A program made the position numbers and the translations under genes. A stretch of DNA of 64,000 nt, taken from NCBI GenBank assembly GCA_023159155.1, contig JAJNNX010000038.1, forward strand, positions 248,001 to 312,000, written 5' to 3'. Source of the DNA: Ustulina deusta. Taxonomy: Eukaryota > Ascomycota > Sordariomycetes > Xylariales > Xylariaceae. Shown piece by piece: positions 9,930 through 23,228 of this stretch (positions within the stretch are counted from its first letter, which is position 1; every line of letters begins with the position of its first letter). The notes under the pieces are model-generated. The model had not been told where the DNA came from, did no database searches, and worked only from the letters and a program-made list of their open reading frames with translations.

Positions 9930-12128
9930 CTACTTCTTGGCTTTCTTGGCCGGCTTCTTCTTCCTCAACGGCCGTGTTTCCGTGCTGAGTTCCAAGGTAA
10001 ACACCTCTTGTCCGTCCTCGTCCAATGCCGACGTGGGTGCTTTCGTGTATTTGCGCTTCTTCGGGATCGTAGAACGAGGCTCACGCCGCCGTTTCGAAGG
10101 TATTAGCTCAGGAATACCTTCGCTGCTGTCGTCATTACTATCTTGAATACCGTCATCATCGCTGCCCTCGTCGTCTTCAATGCCTCTTCCTAGCGCTGAC
10201 TCGCCCAGCTCATCAATTGGCCCGAGCCCAATACAAGCCACGTACGCTCTGTTGAGGATCCTATCGGCATAGGAAAACGCTCTTTTGTATTCTGCAAGAC
10301 GGTCACCGAACTCTGGCCGCACTCTCGAGAACTGCAATCGCTCCGCCACTACCGCATGTATGGAATTGATGGTGTACGTTCGGTCAAGAGAATCACGGAG
10401 CTGCTCTATATACCGGGCCCGTTCTACAGCCCGCCGTACTGCAAACATGTAGTGAGTAATCGGTATTTAGAGCAGGTTTTTTTTTTTTTTTCCCTCTTCC
10501 TCTTCTTCCTCGCTAGGGAGCTGGCTCTTCAGAAAATGATCACTAATGGCCCCCCAAACACGAGCTATTTGATCTACTTTCTGCAAAAAAGAAGCAAAGA
10601 AGAAGAAAAGAGAGAATTATGAAACGAGAAAAACTCTGCGAATGGTCTACTTACCTAGCCAAAGCAGCCTTTGCATTGCGTAGGGCGTGGGGATATTCTT
10701 CGTAGGGGCTTCCAAGACTTCGTATTCCAGTCGCTCTGCGAATTCCTGCGCTTCCTGGCACACCTCGCGGGCGCCCTCCGCCTCTAGTATCGCCCTGTTT
10801 AGGTCCTCCAGTTTGCGCTGGTAATATAATTCAAGTAACTCGCCCCCCTCGACCTCAAGGCCAGGGCTTGAACTCGAACTCGAACTCGAACTCGAACTCA
10901 AACTGAAGATAAGGGTTCGGTCAGGACGCGGTCGAACCTCGGCAGAAGGAGGGCCCTCATTCGCTGTATTTGGGTTTTCTTGAGCCTCGGTTTGGGTACC
11001 CATGTTTATGGGAGAAGGAGGCTGTTCGGCGGTTTGTGTAGCGCTGTCCTGGCTTACATAGTCACCGAATAGCGAGTCAAGAGTGCTTGTTGCCTTGTCT
11101 CCCTTAGTACTAGGAAGTCTAGGATATGCTATCGGAAGAGCCTCGCCGGACGCCAACTCTTGCGCATGTCTCGCCAGGGGCTGGTCATTTCCAGGCGGCT
11201 GGATGGGGAACATGCCCAAGCGAGCTTTCCAGTCTAGCTTCTCCATCGCCTTCATCGCTGCGCGGCCCAGCGCCTCGGCACGTATGGCCTCGGGGTTGAA
11301 CCATGGGCGGAAAGGTGCAAATAACGCCCCTGTATCGAATTTGGTGCAGTGCATGGTGCCGATGCGATCTAATAACTGCGTCACTACGGAATAGGCTATC
11401 AGTCCAGAGGCGTAGTCCTCTCCCTTTCCTTGTTGATACGGCGGTAGCCAAACGTCGTGCCATACGGCGCCTTCGAAATGGCCTTGCAGCAGCTGAAGCA
11501 CGCGATCCGCCGTCCTCTCAGCGGCGGCAGATTTTTGCTCAACATGGCGAGCGTCTATAACGGCCCAGTTGGCAATGCGGTCGAACACGTTGGGCTTTGA
11601 AGGGTCTGACGGTCTGTACCACAGCACAATAGTTACATAGTAGGAGGCTTTGGGTGTGCCAGTGTCGACGACCCAGAGAACGAACTCTTTGTTTTCTGAA
11701 TCAAGAGGAGGAAGTGTTCCGGCTTTAAATGAGTCAAGAGTTTTTTGGAATCTGGCATCGTCCTGCGAAAACCAGCTGGGCTGTCCAATCACAGGACCAG
11801 TGTCTGGATCTGGATAGTCTGCACCCAAGTGCAAGCCAACCCTTTCCTGGATGGCTTGAGGGAGGGCATCGACCAAGGAATTCAGGAGGATTTGCAGAGT
11901 CGGTGGATTGAAATACGCCAGCCGGGCTTGCTGGATAAGGTCAAACACATGTATTTCTTTGTCGGCCCCCTCGTAGTCAGCCAAGTAGTCTCTCAATTCC
12001 TCGTCGTCGCCAAGAAAGGGGGTGAACGAAGCATCGGTTCCCTGGTTGACGATCTGCGCCCAACGTAGCCAAGGACGAGCACCCGGGGCGTTACCACTCG
12101 GGGTTGGTTTGACGTCAGCCATTTTCAC
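9930..12128 (-). CDS. Ulp1-like degenerate cysteine-protease fold protein, nuclear-type tail
   Basis: Exons 12128-10655 and 10438-9930 are joined in phase 1 over a 216-bp intron (donor GTAAGT, acceptor TTTGCAG), giving 660 aa. Residues about 148-257 resemble the Ulp1/SENP peptidase core as found in a fungal family: FVLWVVDTG, YYVTIVLW, NWAVIDA, then YQQGKGEDYASGL. The expected His before VTI is Tyr164 and the expected Cys in the CGL box is Ser241, so a SUMO-protease reaction is unlikely. After this come a poly-Ser tract encoded by a hexanucleotide repeat, a predicted coiled coil (LEDLNRAILEAEG and following), and a Lys/Arg-rich end (RPLRKKKPAKKAKK) that looks like a nuclear localisation signal. 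The Ulp1 assignment rests on remembered family motifs; the gene structure is firmer. Confidence 0.65.
10870..10899. repeat. (GAACTC)5 microsatellite inside CDS
   Basis: Five perfect GAACTC units. On the coding (minus) strand they read as consecutive Ser codons in the poly-Ser linker of the Ulp1-like protein, so copy changes would lengthen or shorten the linker in frame. Confidence 0.9.
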
Positions 12129-13885
12129 TCGTGAGTTCGCTGTCTCTCTCTACGTCAAGCATCCAACATCGATGGGATCGAGTTTAGGCCGGTCTGTACT
12201 TAAGAAATCGCGATTATAATGCATGAGGCAAGCCCACACACACGCATGACCAATTGTAGTAGTGCAGAGACTATTCCTAGAGACCGCGGATTAAAACGGA
12301 CAAGGTCTAAATGCGATCGATCGATCAATGCGAGGCCGGGGGAGACAACGAGATGCCGTTGAACCCACGTCGGGCCTGACAAAGAAGCGCAAGCCGCAAC
12401 CGGTTTCATCGCGACGCTTTCGCAACACACGGTCCATTTTTTGTCTTTGTGCTGGTGAGCGGCACATTCCTGTCTCAAGATCAACACCCCAATAAATCAA
12501 GTTTGTAAAAAGCGGGCCGCGGCATCGAAGTGAACCGTATTTAAGTACCTACCCCTCTTGAGATCATAGCTATAGGTTTGGTCACATGCGGAGAGGTATA
12601 TTGAAAGAATCACTGCCGTATTCAGGCGAGGATAACTAATATATCCAGACTAATACCCTCCGTGTCTCGAGGCATCAAATATGCTCTTACTCGGGTGATG
12701 GTAGTGGCGTCAAGTTCAGAATACAAGGTTTCAACTTGCAATTCTTGGGTTTGTTGGGCGTTCGCAATGTGCTCGTAATGATTCTCCTAAGGAGGTCGTT
12801 CTGGTGTGTTGGTATATGCGGTATACTTGGGAGGATTACCTATAGGCTATGGAGTTGTTGAGAGCTGGAATTTCTTTTTGACGCTGTGAGCTATGAGATT
12901 TATGAGTGCATCGGCTTTCGGTTCTGCGACCCCAACTGGTAAGGACTACCGAGTTAATTGGAAATGACGATGGCGATACGGCATAGGGAAAGAAACGGTA
13001 TTTGGAAATAGAGTTGAGGACAGAGGGATTGCACGTAATACTAGAGACGAAATGGATGAAGGCCGGAAAGAAGCCTCATTATTAAAACTACCTATACAAG
13101 TTAGGCACGCAGCGCTGGCCATATCTTCGCCCACTTTCTTTCCCAACATACAACAGGTATTTCCCGATGCTTCTTATTCCTCCGATCCACCCAGAGTCAA
13201 ACTCTCCAAACCAGTACGGTATCTCAATCCACGGGTCATATCGTCGTCAGAGAGGAGATACGCAAAGACGTCCCCGCGTCTTCGTAAAAATCTGCCGTGG
13301 TCTATCTATCGCTCCTTGGTTTTTTTTGTTCTTTTGAAACGTGTCCTATATGTTGCGTGCATGGAGGTGACGGATATCTGTGCACTGATGTTTTCATATG
13401 TCTAGGCTGGGGTCATCCATCTCTATAGGCAAGGGTCGAGCGGAAACTATGACCGAATATGATGGAATATGGAAAAAGAAAAAAGAAAAAACTCCATTTC
13501 CATATCACCCTGGTGCTCGATCGCTCGAAGCATGGGCATAATCGCAGGTGAAAGCACGTTCTCTACCGCCCCAACTAATTTAGGTGCTTTAATTATGATT
13601 GTCGGGTCCGAGAGACCCCCGAGCACATTTAGAGCTCTGGGTATTTTGATAGACTTTTCAACCGGATGTGTGTTTTAGGGGCCTCAGGGGCCTTAAGGGG
13701 GGGCGGAGGGCAAATGAAGAGACCCTTCATGCCGAAATTGGTGGGAATAAAGTAATTAATATACTGTGAAGTCGAAGATTCACTACCACTTGGGTAGATG
13801 TATGGTGTTTTTATTTCAGATTCTTGAAATCAACATTGAACGGTGATGAAGGCGTAATAATGCCAAGTAATCCTGAGCGTTTTCC
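12129..13885. other. intergenic, no gene seen
   Basis: Contains the 5' flank of the Ulp1-like gene and the 3' flank of the large protein gene, whose minus-strand transcripts run in tandem. ORFs of up to 117 codons at about 13050-13405 have no recognisable features. A GC-rich patch lies near 13675-13710. Confidence 0.4.
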
Positions 13886-16800
13886 CTAAAATGTCTCGGA
13901 CTCCTGGCTCAACGCACTAGAAGGGCTAGCAACTGTGCCGAAGGTATCTAATTAAGCGTTAGATTTTGACGTCGAAATGGGCAACATAAAATGTACTAAC
14001 CGCGTTTGCGTCGGCGATCATCCTTCTCGCCATCCTCGCTGCGTGACGGCGTCATAGCTCTGGGTCCACTCGGTCGTCTTGTAGGCACACCAAGAGCTCC
14101 ACTCAAATTCCTATTTTCAAACCTCGGGCTCCCCGAATGATAACTTCCAACGTGAGTCGCAGTAGCCGTGCCATAGCCACTCTCAACGCTCTGATAAGGC
14201 AATGGGCTACTTTGCTTTTGCAGCAGTTTATCCATCCTCGTGTTTTGCGGTGGGGTCTGTGCATCTAGGGAGTGCGTATCTAGCGGCTCCTTGGGAGGGC
14301 GTGCGGGTCCCTGCGACCCTGGAGAGGCTGCTCCAGCCCAATTGTACTCTTCTCCGGCATTAGCAGCACTGTTGTCACTATAACGGTTGGCATTTTGTGG
14401 CGGGAATCTGTGTAGTGATGTGACAGATCCGGCCCAGTCGGCTGATCTTGGGGACATAGGTGAGTCATAATCTGCAGCAGATGTTTCCAGCGCTGTCCTG
14501 AACCGTTCCGTCTGCCCTGGACGAGGCTGTGGGTGTTGCAGATTGAGCGAGTCGCGATGAGCCCGATATTTAGGGTCTTCGGGGGTGGCATAGGGCATGG
14601 ATGCAGTCATTTGTTGGCTTAATCCAGGTGTGCCACGATTATCCATTCCTTGGGGGAGCAGATCAGGTGCTGAGAAGCCTGAGTGGAGTTTGTCTCCAAA
14701 ATGATCTTGATGCTGGTAGGGATCAAAATCAGCCAGATCAGAGCCTGAGCGGGAGGGAGGTTGATGCAGAAAATCATCTGTGGTTTCCTGTTTGCGAGAG
14801 CTGCCACTACTACGGAATGCTTTGCCAATACTCGAGGCTGTTGTCTCGGACCAGCGTGAAATCTTTGGGAAAAAACTTGAAGAGCCTTTAGATTTATGTT
14901 TCTTGCTCTCAGCAGTCCGCGGAGTATTCTCGTTGCTAGCAGATAGTTGGTGGCCGTGGGAGGTTTGGGGCGGAGTTTCTAAAGGAACGGATCCGCCTCG
15001 CTGTCTATCGCTAGGAGGTGACAGCATCCCGTCCCGGGATGGGCGGTTTTGCGGGATCCCAGCAGTCTGTTCATACTCGCCTTCATCCTCTTGGACAGTG
15101 CTGATGCGATGATCGCTAAATTTCCGCTCGCTAGCTGCCCTCATAGATGCTCCCCGAGACTGAGGGATAGAGAGATGGCCTGATTGGCTGGCGTAGCTCG
15201 CAGTGGATGTGCCTGGGTTGCCTTCTGGTTCATAACCATCCTGCTCGTATGGGATCTCGGGCTGGAGATTATCCATGGAAGGGGCGCGCGTGCTCATCAT
15301 GCCAACTGGAACTGCAGTTTGGTGCTTGAGGACATCCACGTCCGTTAGAAGCTGGATGAGCATATCCTCTATTCTGCTAAGATCGCTCGTCCCTTTAGCG
15401 CTTAGCCCTTGTAGTGCTCTCCGCAGCAGATTGCGTTTCTTGGCTCGTAAATCCTCGGTACCAGCTTGGGAGCTATCTTGGACCGACCTCGCGCTGCTTC
15501 CGGGGAAGGGTCTCGGGCCGCCAAGATGGCGCTTGATGCTCTTTTCGGTGTTAGCATTTACATCATTGACGATGGTGTCTTCCGTCTTGGCCAGCATTTT
15601 CTTAATATCATCAAAGGAATTGCGCATTTCGGCGGCAGACCGAACTAACGTGACTAATATCTCGGTGTCTCTAGCACTCCTCTGAGCATCGCGAACCATG
15701 AGCTACACACACTGTTAGTAACTATATGACGAGCTTGACTAATTCTTGAACTTACATGCTCCATCAAGGCAATGACGTCTGTGGACTGGATTCTATCGAT
15801 GCCCGTCCCTGTGGCAGGATCAAACAGAGGTGTTTGCATTCCTTGAGACATGCCACTCAGCCTCAAATCTTTAGAGGCATATTTAGGAGCATAGAAGGGA
15901 TCATCGATATTCCCAGTATCTTTGCCCCTGATATTAATAGTGTCACGGGGTTCGTTAGGAGCTGCCGAGATGTAGCCTTCGTCAGCGCCTCCCACTACAG
16001 GACTACCCGTATGAAACGCACCCCTGTAGGTGTCGGCTCCGTAGCCGGCCGCGCCGAGCATATTTCCATCAATTCCTGGGAGATTGGCGATCGGGCTGGC
16101 CCCTTCGTAAGGGTTCGTAACCAGTGTATCTCTCTTCCTATCGCCAGATGTCCGTTGCCACTCGTCATCTTGTTCTTGACTCGGCTGCCTACTATGTGAG
16201 CCAGCCATTACTCCAGCTGTTGCGACATTTCCTGCGGCAGCATCAAGAACGCCGAAACCGCGGCCACTGTCAGGTGCGCTGGTCTTACTTAGTGTCGGAG
16301 TGACGGCTCGATCAAATCCAATTGCGGCCTCCTGGGTTGGAGTGGTTTGTTCCCGCCAGTGGTTTGTGTAGTCTGGGTGAATCTCGTCCGCGGCAGATGG
16401 TGTCCGCTGCACCGACAGTTGGTCATCATCATCATCATATCCATACCCAATCTCTGGGTCTGGGTTATTGAAGTCTGGCAAGCCACGAGACTCCATCTTC
16501 GGCTGGCCATGGCCGTAAAGACGATCCACGCTATGACGCGGTGTTGTGTCCGGTCGATAGCCGTTTTTAGCTCGTTCTTTAAAGGAGCGGTTTCGAGAGA
16601 CACCTTCAGGAACAAACACCTCTTCTCCGATTTCATCACTCGGGGATTCATTTCCTTGGTTTTTCTTCTTCAAAGCAATAGCCGCGGCGCGGCTTAGAGC
16701 AGCAGAAGTAATTGCAGTCTCTGATGTAGTCGGTGACTGTCGATGTGTAGATTGGACCTTTTGTCCGTACTCGTTGAGTTCGTATTCGGTGAACTGGTGA

Positions 16801-19241
16801 GAAGCGGTTGAGCCTTCGTGTTCTCTCGAAGGTGATGGTGAATGGGCAGCCTGTTCCACGGTACCTATTGACCGCTTAGCAGGACTAATATCTCTGGAGC
16901 TTGAACCGCCCATATTTCTATTATATGATGCTTGAGAGTCTCGGTAGTCTTGCCCACCACCAACAGATCCGCTCATCATAGAAGGGTCAATTAATGAAGC
17001 GACTGCGGATTCGGGACCAAAATTTTGATGGACCATTTCAGGATTGCCCTCGATGAACTTGACAGCCTGGGCTGAGGTTACTGGGCCAAGCTCGCTGTTA
17101 TCGGTATAGACCGTGTTTCTGTAACCAAGGCCAGAGCTTAGTACACTGCTTGTTTCGTCACCGAATTCGTGGCTGCGCATATTGCTTGGTACAGAGCCCT
17201 GTGAACGAAGCTCTCGGTCATGCTGTGGTGATTTTGAGGGTGAGGATAATTCACTGGCTGTGACCCGCGAGTCACGATAACCTTGAACCTCACTCTCGCC
17301 CTCAGTATACCCTGAGACACTTTGGATTGGGCTGAGTCCCCGCCTCTCTTGTTGATAGGGAACATAACGCAGTGGAGCTGGTACATCCTGAGAGCCATAG
17401 AATACAGATTCATCATCGTACACGCCAGACTCGGCGAGATGACCTGGCTCATCATATTCATCACCATTGTACAGAGTGGACTCGGTGAGATGTCCTGGCT
17501 CATCATATTCGTCTTCATACTCCGTATATTGTGCGGGCCCCTTGCGTGGGAGGGCCCGAAGATCGCCATGAGATACGTTGGCGTGCTGTGTTCCCAAGTT
17601 CTGTAAGGTATTTACGGGCGACCTTGTTGGAGTCGTTGCATCATCCATAGATTCCATAGAAGCAACGCCTCTGGCAACTTCTCGAACAGGCATCATCTGT
17701 TCACTAGCAGAATGAGGCCGGTCCGTCTCAGCTGACAATATGGAGGTCCTAGTAATTTCCGAAGGGTTGATCTCGCTAGAGAGTGGCATGGGTGGTTCAA
17801 CTTGATGGTCCGCTTCTTCATCCTCAAACTTTTCGTCATGTTCGCGTTTTGGTGTTTCCGCTCTTCGTCGCCTCCGTTGGCGCTTTTCATCGCCTCGAGA
17901 CTTGGATCGTAGAGCCGCTGCCCCGACCGCTGCGTCGGTAAGCAGATCACGACTGCGATGCGGCGTTGCATCCTCATCATGTACGTCTTCCGGATACGAA
18001 AACTGATCAATACTGCTGGGGGGGGAAAGATCGTTCCTAGCTTCACGACCTCTTGACCTATTTGATTTGTTGGTATCCACAGATTTCCGCTTGTCGGCAG
18101 CTGAGATATCCTCTCGAGATACCGATGTAAGACTGGATAATGACTCTCGATCTTTGCTCTTGGTTTCTCGCTGGCTCCTTTCTCGCTTGATCGCATCGAG
18201 TTCAGGTAAGATGAGCCTGCGGATCGCGTCTTCAACCGTCTCGAGGAGCTTCGGGTTGTTGATGGATATTTTAGAAGAGGAATGTGAATCATATGATCGA
18301 TGGCTTGGCGTTAGTTGTGAGAGGACACTAGAATCTGCGGCTGAAACAACACATTCTTTAGGATTCCCTTTGGATTTCCGTCGTGAGGAACTCCGGTAGT
18401 CAAAGTCTTTGTCGATGACAGTGCTTGCCTTGTTTTTTGTCCTGTGTTTCCGCTCTGGTTTGTTTGACTTCTGTGTGACGTTTTCGTGGTATTCATTACG
18501 TTGCTTGCGGTTCATCTTATCACCAGCAGCCCCAACAGGCACATTTGCTAACGGCGTCGAACTATAACCGTAGGACTCGTCACGTAACGGGTTACTAGGG
18601 CCTGACCCATCAAGGAAACTATCGGTTGGGATGGCAGAGATATCTGAATTATTTCCAGCAAAGTAGGCGGACGACTTGCTATCAGTGGCTGGTATGAGCG
18701 GGCTGGAGACCTTGCGACGGCGGCGAGGATGGCCAGATCCAGGGTCGATCTCCACCTCTATCGGGTTGCGAGAAACACTGGACTCCTCAGTTGCAGAAGC
18801 GTATGAGTGCATACTGTGGGCGTCTTCGCGATCGGTCAAGTCCAATTCGCTGTAGATGTTGGCACTTGCAAGTGCTTTCCTTGATAAGGGGGTTTTCACC
18901 GAACTTCTAGTTTCGGTGATCTGGATATGATCGTTCTTTCCACGAGTCTTGGATGGTGTCAGCCGCACACGAACACTTGGCTTTCGCTCTGTTGGTCTCG
19001 TTCCACTGGGGGACGCCTTGCCGCCTTCGAAGTACTCGATTAGTAGCTCGGTTTGCGACCGATTTGCCTGATGACTGCGGGTCCTAATAGTCACCGGTGT
19101 CCCATCATCTGGCAGTGAAAAATGGGATTCTTCATCGGCGACTTTGGACAAGTCGGACTGGGCTGGTTCTGTGGGAGCGATAAAAGAATCGGACTCGGTC
19201 GGTGCAGGTAGTGGTGGTGCTGTCTTGTAGTCCACACCCAT
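13886..19241 (-). CDS. very large low-complexity conserved fungal protein, function unknown
   Basis: Three exons: 19241-15756, 15702-14001 and 13947-13886. Both introns are 53 bp. The first has donor GTAAGT and branch TACTAAC; the second has donor GTTAGT and branch TCTAACG. The frame stays open through a last 62-bp exon ending SQESETF, total about 1749 aa. Most of the chain is Ser/Arg/Asp-rich and probably disordered, with basic patches (KRQRRRRRAE) and many proline-directed SP/TP sites. The region crossing intron 1 (IALMEH-LMVRDAQRSARDTEILVTL) and the following NLLRRALQGLSAKG...LSRIEDMLIQLLTDVD stretch are predicted helical/coiled-coil and look like the conserved core. A DEYDEPGHL repeat occurs mid-protein. 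No domain name can be given; a scaffold or cell-cortex role would be a guess. An upstream coding exon is possible since the frame is open before the chosen ATG. Confidence 0.7.
17428..17513. repeat. intragenic tandem repeat (DEYDEPGHL units)
   Basis: Two 35-bp copies at 17428-17462 and 17479-17513 (period 51 bp, 17 codons) within the large low-complexity gene. They encode DEYDEPGHLTES and DEYDEPGHLAES. Confidence 0.8.
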
Positions 19242-22200
19242 CTTGTTGCCTTTGCGATTGTTGCCAGGGCCGAGATGTGCGCCCGACGTCCGTCCCTCCA
19301 GGGTCGGTCCGTTGTAGCGGTGGGAAGCTCGGTGCGCACAGGCAGGTGAAGCAGCGAAAAAAGTCAGATTCGCAGCTGAATAGAGACCCGCAATCGGTGC
19401 CGATTATTAGGTGATAGGAGGCTCCGTCAAAGCATATGTACAGACGGGGCAATAATAGAAGAGGGCCAAACTGTGCTGCGTATCGAAATGTGTCAGTTAG
19501 GTCGATTCAGCTCGTGGGTTTTGGGAGCGGATCCAGTTCACAGCCACGGGCAGTCAATGTGAGGCACACTCGTTCCTGAGCAACAGCGACGATGACAGTG
19601 GATAGGAAGTAGAAGAGGAATTGACACGGAAATGGGTCTTGGGAGGGGTCGAGACGCTTCCACGGCGCCGCACAGGCTGGAAAGAACGGAACCCCAGAGT
19701 ACGGCGAGCCTGGAGAGGAGTAAACATTAGGAGCCCAACTTATGCGCAAACAGGAAATCACAGCAGCAGCGAAGGCCGCCCGCCAATAGCAGTCGAGACG
19801 GATATGAGCAAGGAACAGCTATACGTACGATGTCCGGTTTGTATTGTGGCACAAGTATGATGCGCATGCCACGCCGAGCAAAGATCGGGCGAGAGCGTTG
19901 ATGGTGGTGAAAGGAGAGGGAGGGATATTTTGGTGAGACGGGATGAGTTGGCCAGCAACGACGAGAGGTGTGCCAGGGAGATAGAGATGGTGGTGGAGGT
20001 CGGGACAGTTCCCGTCGACTCGTCAGGTACCAAGTACCCAACTACCGTACCTAAATACACCACCACTGGCGCCAGCTCCAAAAGCGAGGTGTTGCGAGGC
20101 GTGTTGGTCCGTCGAGGGTATGATACCTTGCGATACCAAGACGTTGTACTTGAAGTACCTCTCTTCGTCAGCAAATAGCGATATCTTTATAGCCATGCAG
20201 ATGTGAAATTGAGGAATGCAGAAACTCGAGAGTACTGGAACTCGTGCTGCAGGCCTATGCTTCCAGATGATGAATGGAATACTAGGAATTGCAATGTAAA
20301 TTACAATGTGTGAGGCACCGACCCTTGGGCATTGTTGTGGTTCGAGAGAGGTGGGCTCACAGAGCGTCCCGTCACTTGGGGGGAGTAGGGCACATCTCGG
20401 GAGCGAGGCCAAAAAAAGAGTTGGCTGGGGTGGGAAAAGGGAAGCGCCCCACTCTCATGGTTGATGCGTTGGCTCGATCCAAGTCCTATAGCCAATCAGA
20501 AACCAGAGATGGCGTCTTGTCACTTGACGGGCGACCCATTTGGGCTGCACTGACAGGGAATAGGTATCTTCCAGCTGCAACCATTTTGGCAGCTCATGAT
20601 CTTTATTCCAGTCCTAAATCCCAGCAAGCCGTTATATCGACATTGGCTAAAATCCTTATTTTTAGAAGAGAAAAGATACTTAATTATTAATTCTATATTC
20701 CATACGAATCAGACAATATCTACATTCTTACCTAGCAGGGAGCATAGAGTTAGTAGAACCACCAGAGTACCCGAGGTACCTAACGTGAGGTTAGCTGAGC
20801 ACCTGATTCGAACCAGGAGTATCAAACTAGGTACATACAGTACGGTAATACTGTATGCTATAGTCCTTGTTTAAAGTGTGTCGCTCACTACCTGCATTTA
20901 CAGGTATGTAGGTGTAAGCACTCTCTCTCTCTCAAGATATCTCCACTGCCTACTTGTCTCTCGATCCACCGGCCTCCTCAAATATTTCCTACCTAGGTGT
21001 GCATTAGAAGAGTACCTCAGGTAGGTGAAACAATTTCTTCTGATCGCATCCTGAATCTTAATCCAAAGCTACCCTAGTAGATAGTGTAAACAATACTAAA
21101 AGTGATAAGGCGAAAAAGTTTAGATTCTACCTCTTAGCGTCTTTGGCCGGGCGACGAGCTCGACGTTACTGTAACAGTTCTAACACCGTGCTACAGTAGC
21201 ACTCTATAAAAAATAAAAGAGGGCCGATTACCTACCTGGGTCCATTTAAATTTTGTGCCTTATCCGAGGTCGACTCGCTGTTGCTATTAAAAATCGCACG
21301 TGCAGAAATAGATGCGATAATAGGAGGTAGGAGGTATTAGGTATCACTTTGGGCAGGTTACCTGGCAGGTAGCAGGTATATATGTATACCACCTCAGTTA
21401 GGTAGCATGCCGACTACAGAGTAGGAAGTATTATATATGGGTTGGTAAAAATTGTAGGAACCTATGGAATAATAGAAAAAGCCCATCACGTCGCATTACA
21501 ACATCGTCACCATTCCAATCGGCAAGGCCTACATGGTATATTAAGCAAAGAACCAAATCAGAACCCCTGGTTTTGCCGGATCTACACTACACTACATTAA
21601 ATTCCAACGTTGCTACCCCGTCCGAGCGCCCGGAGCCCTCTTTCGGCCGTTCCCCTCCATCGTGGGGTTGTGATTACCAGGTATTTCTTTGTTCAATGCC
21701 GAACGGCTATCTGCCTATTTGAACACGGTCCTGTTCCCCCTTTTGTGTGCTTGCAATACCTATGCGCACTCCATTGCGGCTTAGGTGGCCGAGGTGTTAG
21801 CGAGAGGCAAGTATGTATGAGCGCCCGTGATAAACCCGACTGCGCCCTCCGACGCCTCCATCATGTATCCAGTGTACATTGCATACCTTAGGTAATAAGT
21901 CTGTGGCAAAGCGAGCTACGTAGGTACGTAAGAAGCTGTCATTCCGGCTGTCACACCGCTACGCAATCGCGCATCTCGGAATCTAACTGCTCAACATGGT
22001 GTGAGGCGGGCTGCGTGCGTGTACATCATGTCGTCTAAAGAAGACACTCTACTGGGCTTGTCGCCAATACATTTCTCAGCGCTATCTACAGCCCTGTCCA
22101 ACCGGGGACTTCTACGCTACCTATCTTGTAGGTATTCCAGACATGCCGCTGCTGCCCAGGGACCCCTACCAACAACCTAACTCCAGTTACACACCTAACT

Positions 22201-23228
22201 ACCGCGATGATAAGTTTTACCACAGTCACGGAGTACCTAATGTACATTATACATAGTAGGTACGCATACAAGGAGGTAATAGGAATCGCGCCTGAGCCAT
22301 GCCGCTTTTAGCCTGAGTCATGCCTGATCGCTCCACACTTCACATACATGTAGGCGGGGAATTGAACTTCAAGTTCAACTTGGCTTGAAGTTATAAACCT
22401 GTTTGCAGAACTCCAATTAACCATGCACTCCATCCCGTGGCAAACTGATTATGTTGTTACGATTAATCGATCTTGCAAGTGAGCGACTGACTTCCTAGGA
22501 ACCTTGTTGCTCCTCAATCAAAATACTAGGTAGCTAACAGTAGGCAATTAAAATGATTGAATCCGTATACAATGAGGGTCAAGGAGCATCTTCTTCTAGG
22601 GGCGGCATTGGTGTAGGTTAAACAAGCCAGACCTTACGCAATTCTATCGGTTTCAGATATACGCATGATCTCTGTATTGTCCGTAGGCCGATCGCATTCG
22701 TAATGTAAGTCCATCTATATCGGTAGGACAAAAGCCCACCGTGTTCCCCGTGGCCATGCAAGTGCCCGCCACATCGACCCATTTCAACAGAGTCCGACAC
22801 AATACTGGGTGGCATTCGGTTTCCGGTTGCACGCGAAACTACCTAAACTCTCTCACGACTGCCAAGAAAGCTGCTATGAGATAATTATGCAATGCGATTG
22901 ATTTCCTGTTACTCGTGGTATAAATGCTATCCTCGATAATATGTCTATACTTAAACCCCTTCGAGGTGAAATCCCCCGCAAAGTCCGTGAAATTGTATAG
23001 TGATATGCGCAAATGTTAGTATGCATAAAAACACCTGTGATGTGCTCAACCCAAAATGTTCCCCCTATCTCAGAGGACAGGTAGGGTATGCCAAAGAAAC
23101 AAAATGAGAACCCAATAGACAGAGACAAACGCATACTGGACAGCCGGAAACCGCTATCAGTGAGATCTCAAAAATGCGGTGTACTAGAATCGATAGATAC
23201 GAAGCGGTCTTTCCACGGAAAGCTGTGC
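19242..23228. other. 4-kb gene-free spacer with microrepeats
   Basis: No CDS supported. 19242-20200 is the 5' flank of the large gene and may hold noncoding leader sequence. Clusters of TACCTAGGTA/AGGTAGGT motifs occur at about 20740-21420 and again near 21880-22270. A B-box-like GGTTCGAATCA lies on the minus strand near 20800 without a tRNA around it. Confidence 0.4.

Noticed and set aside
20793..20816. tRNA-like T-arm on the minus strand (GGTTCGAATCA)
   Set aside because: The stem is only 4 bp with an 8-base loop, and no A-box or acceptor partner lies upstream, so it is not a tRNA gene.
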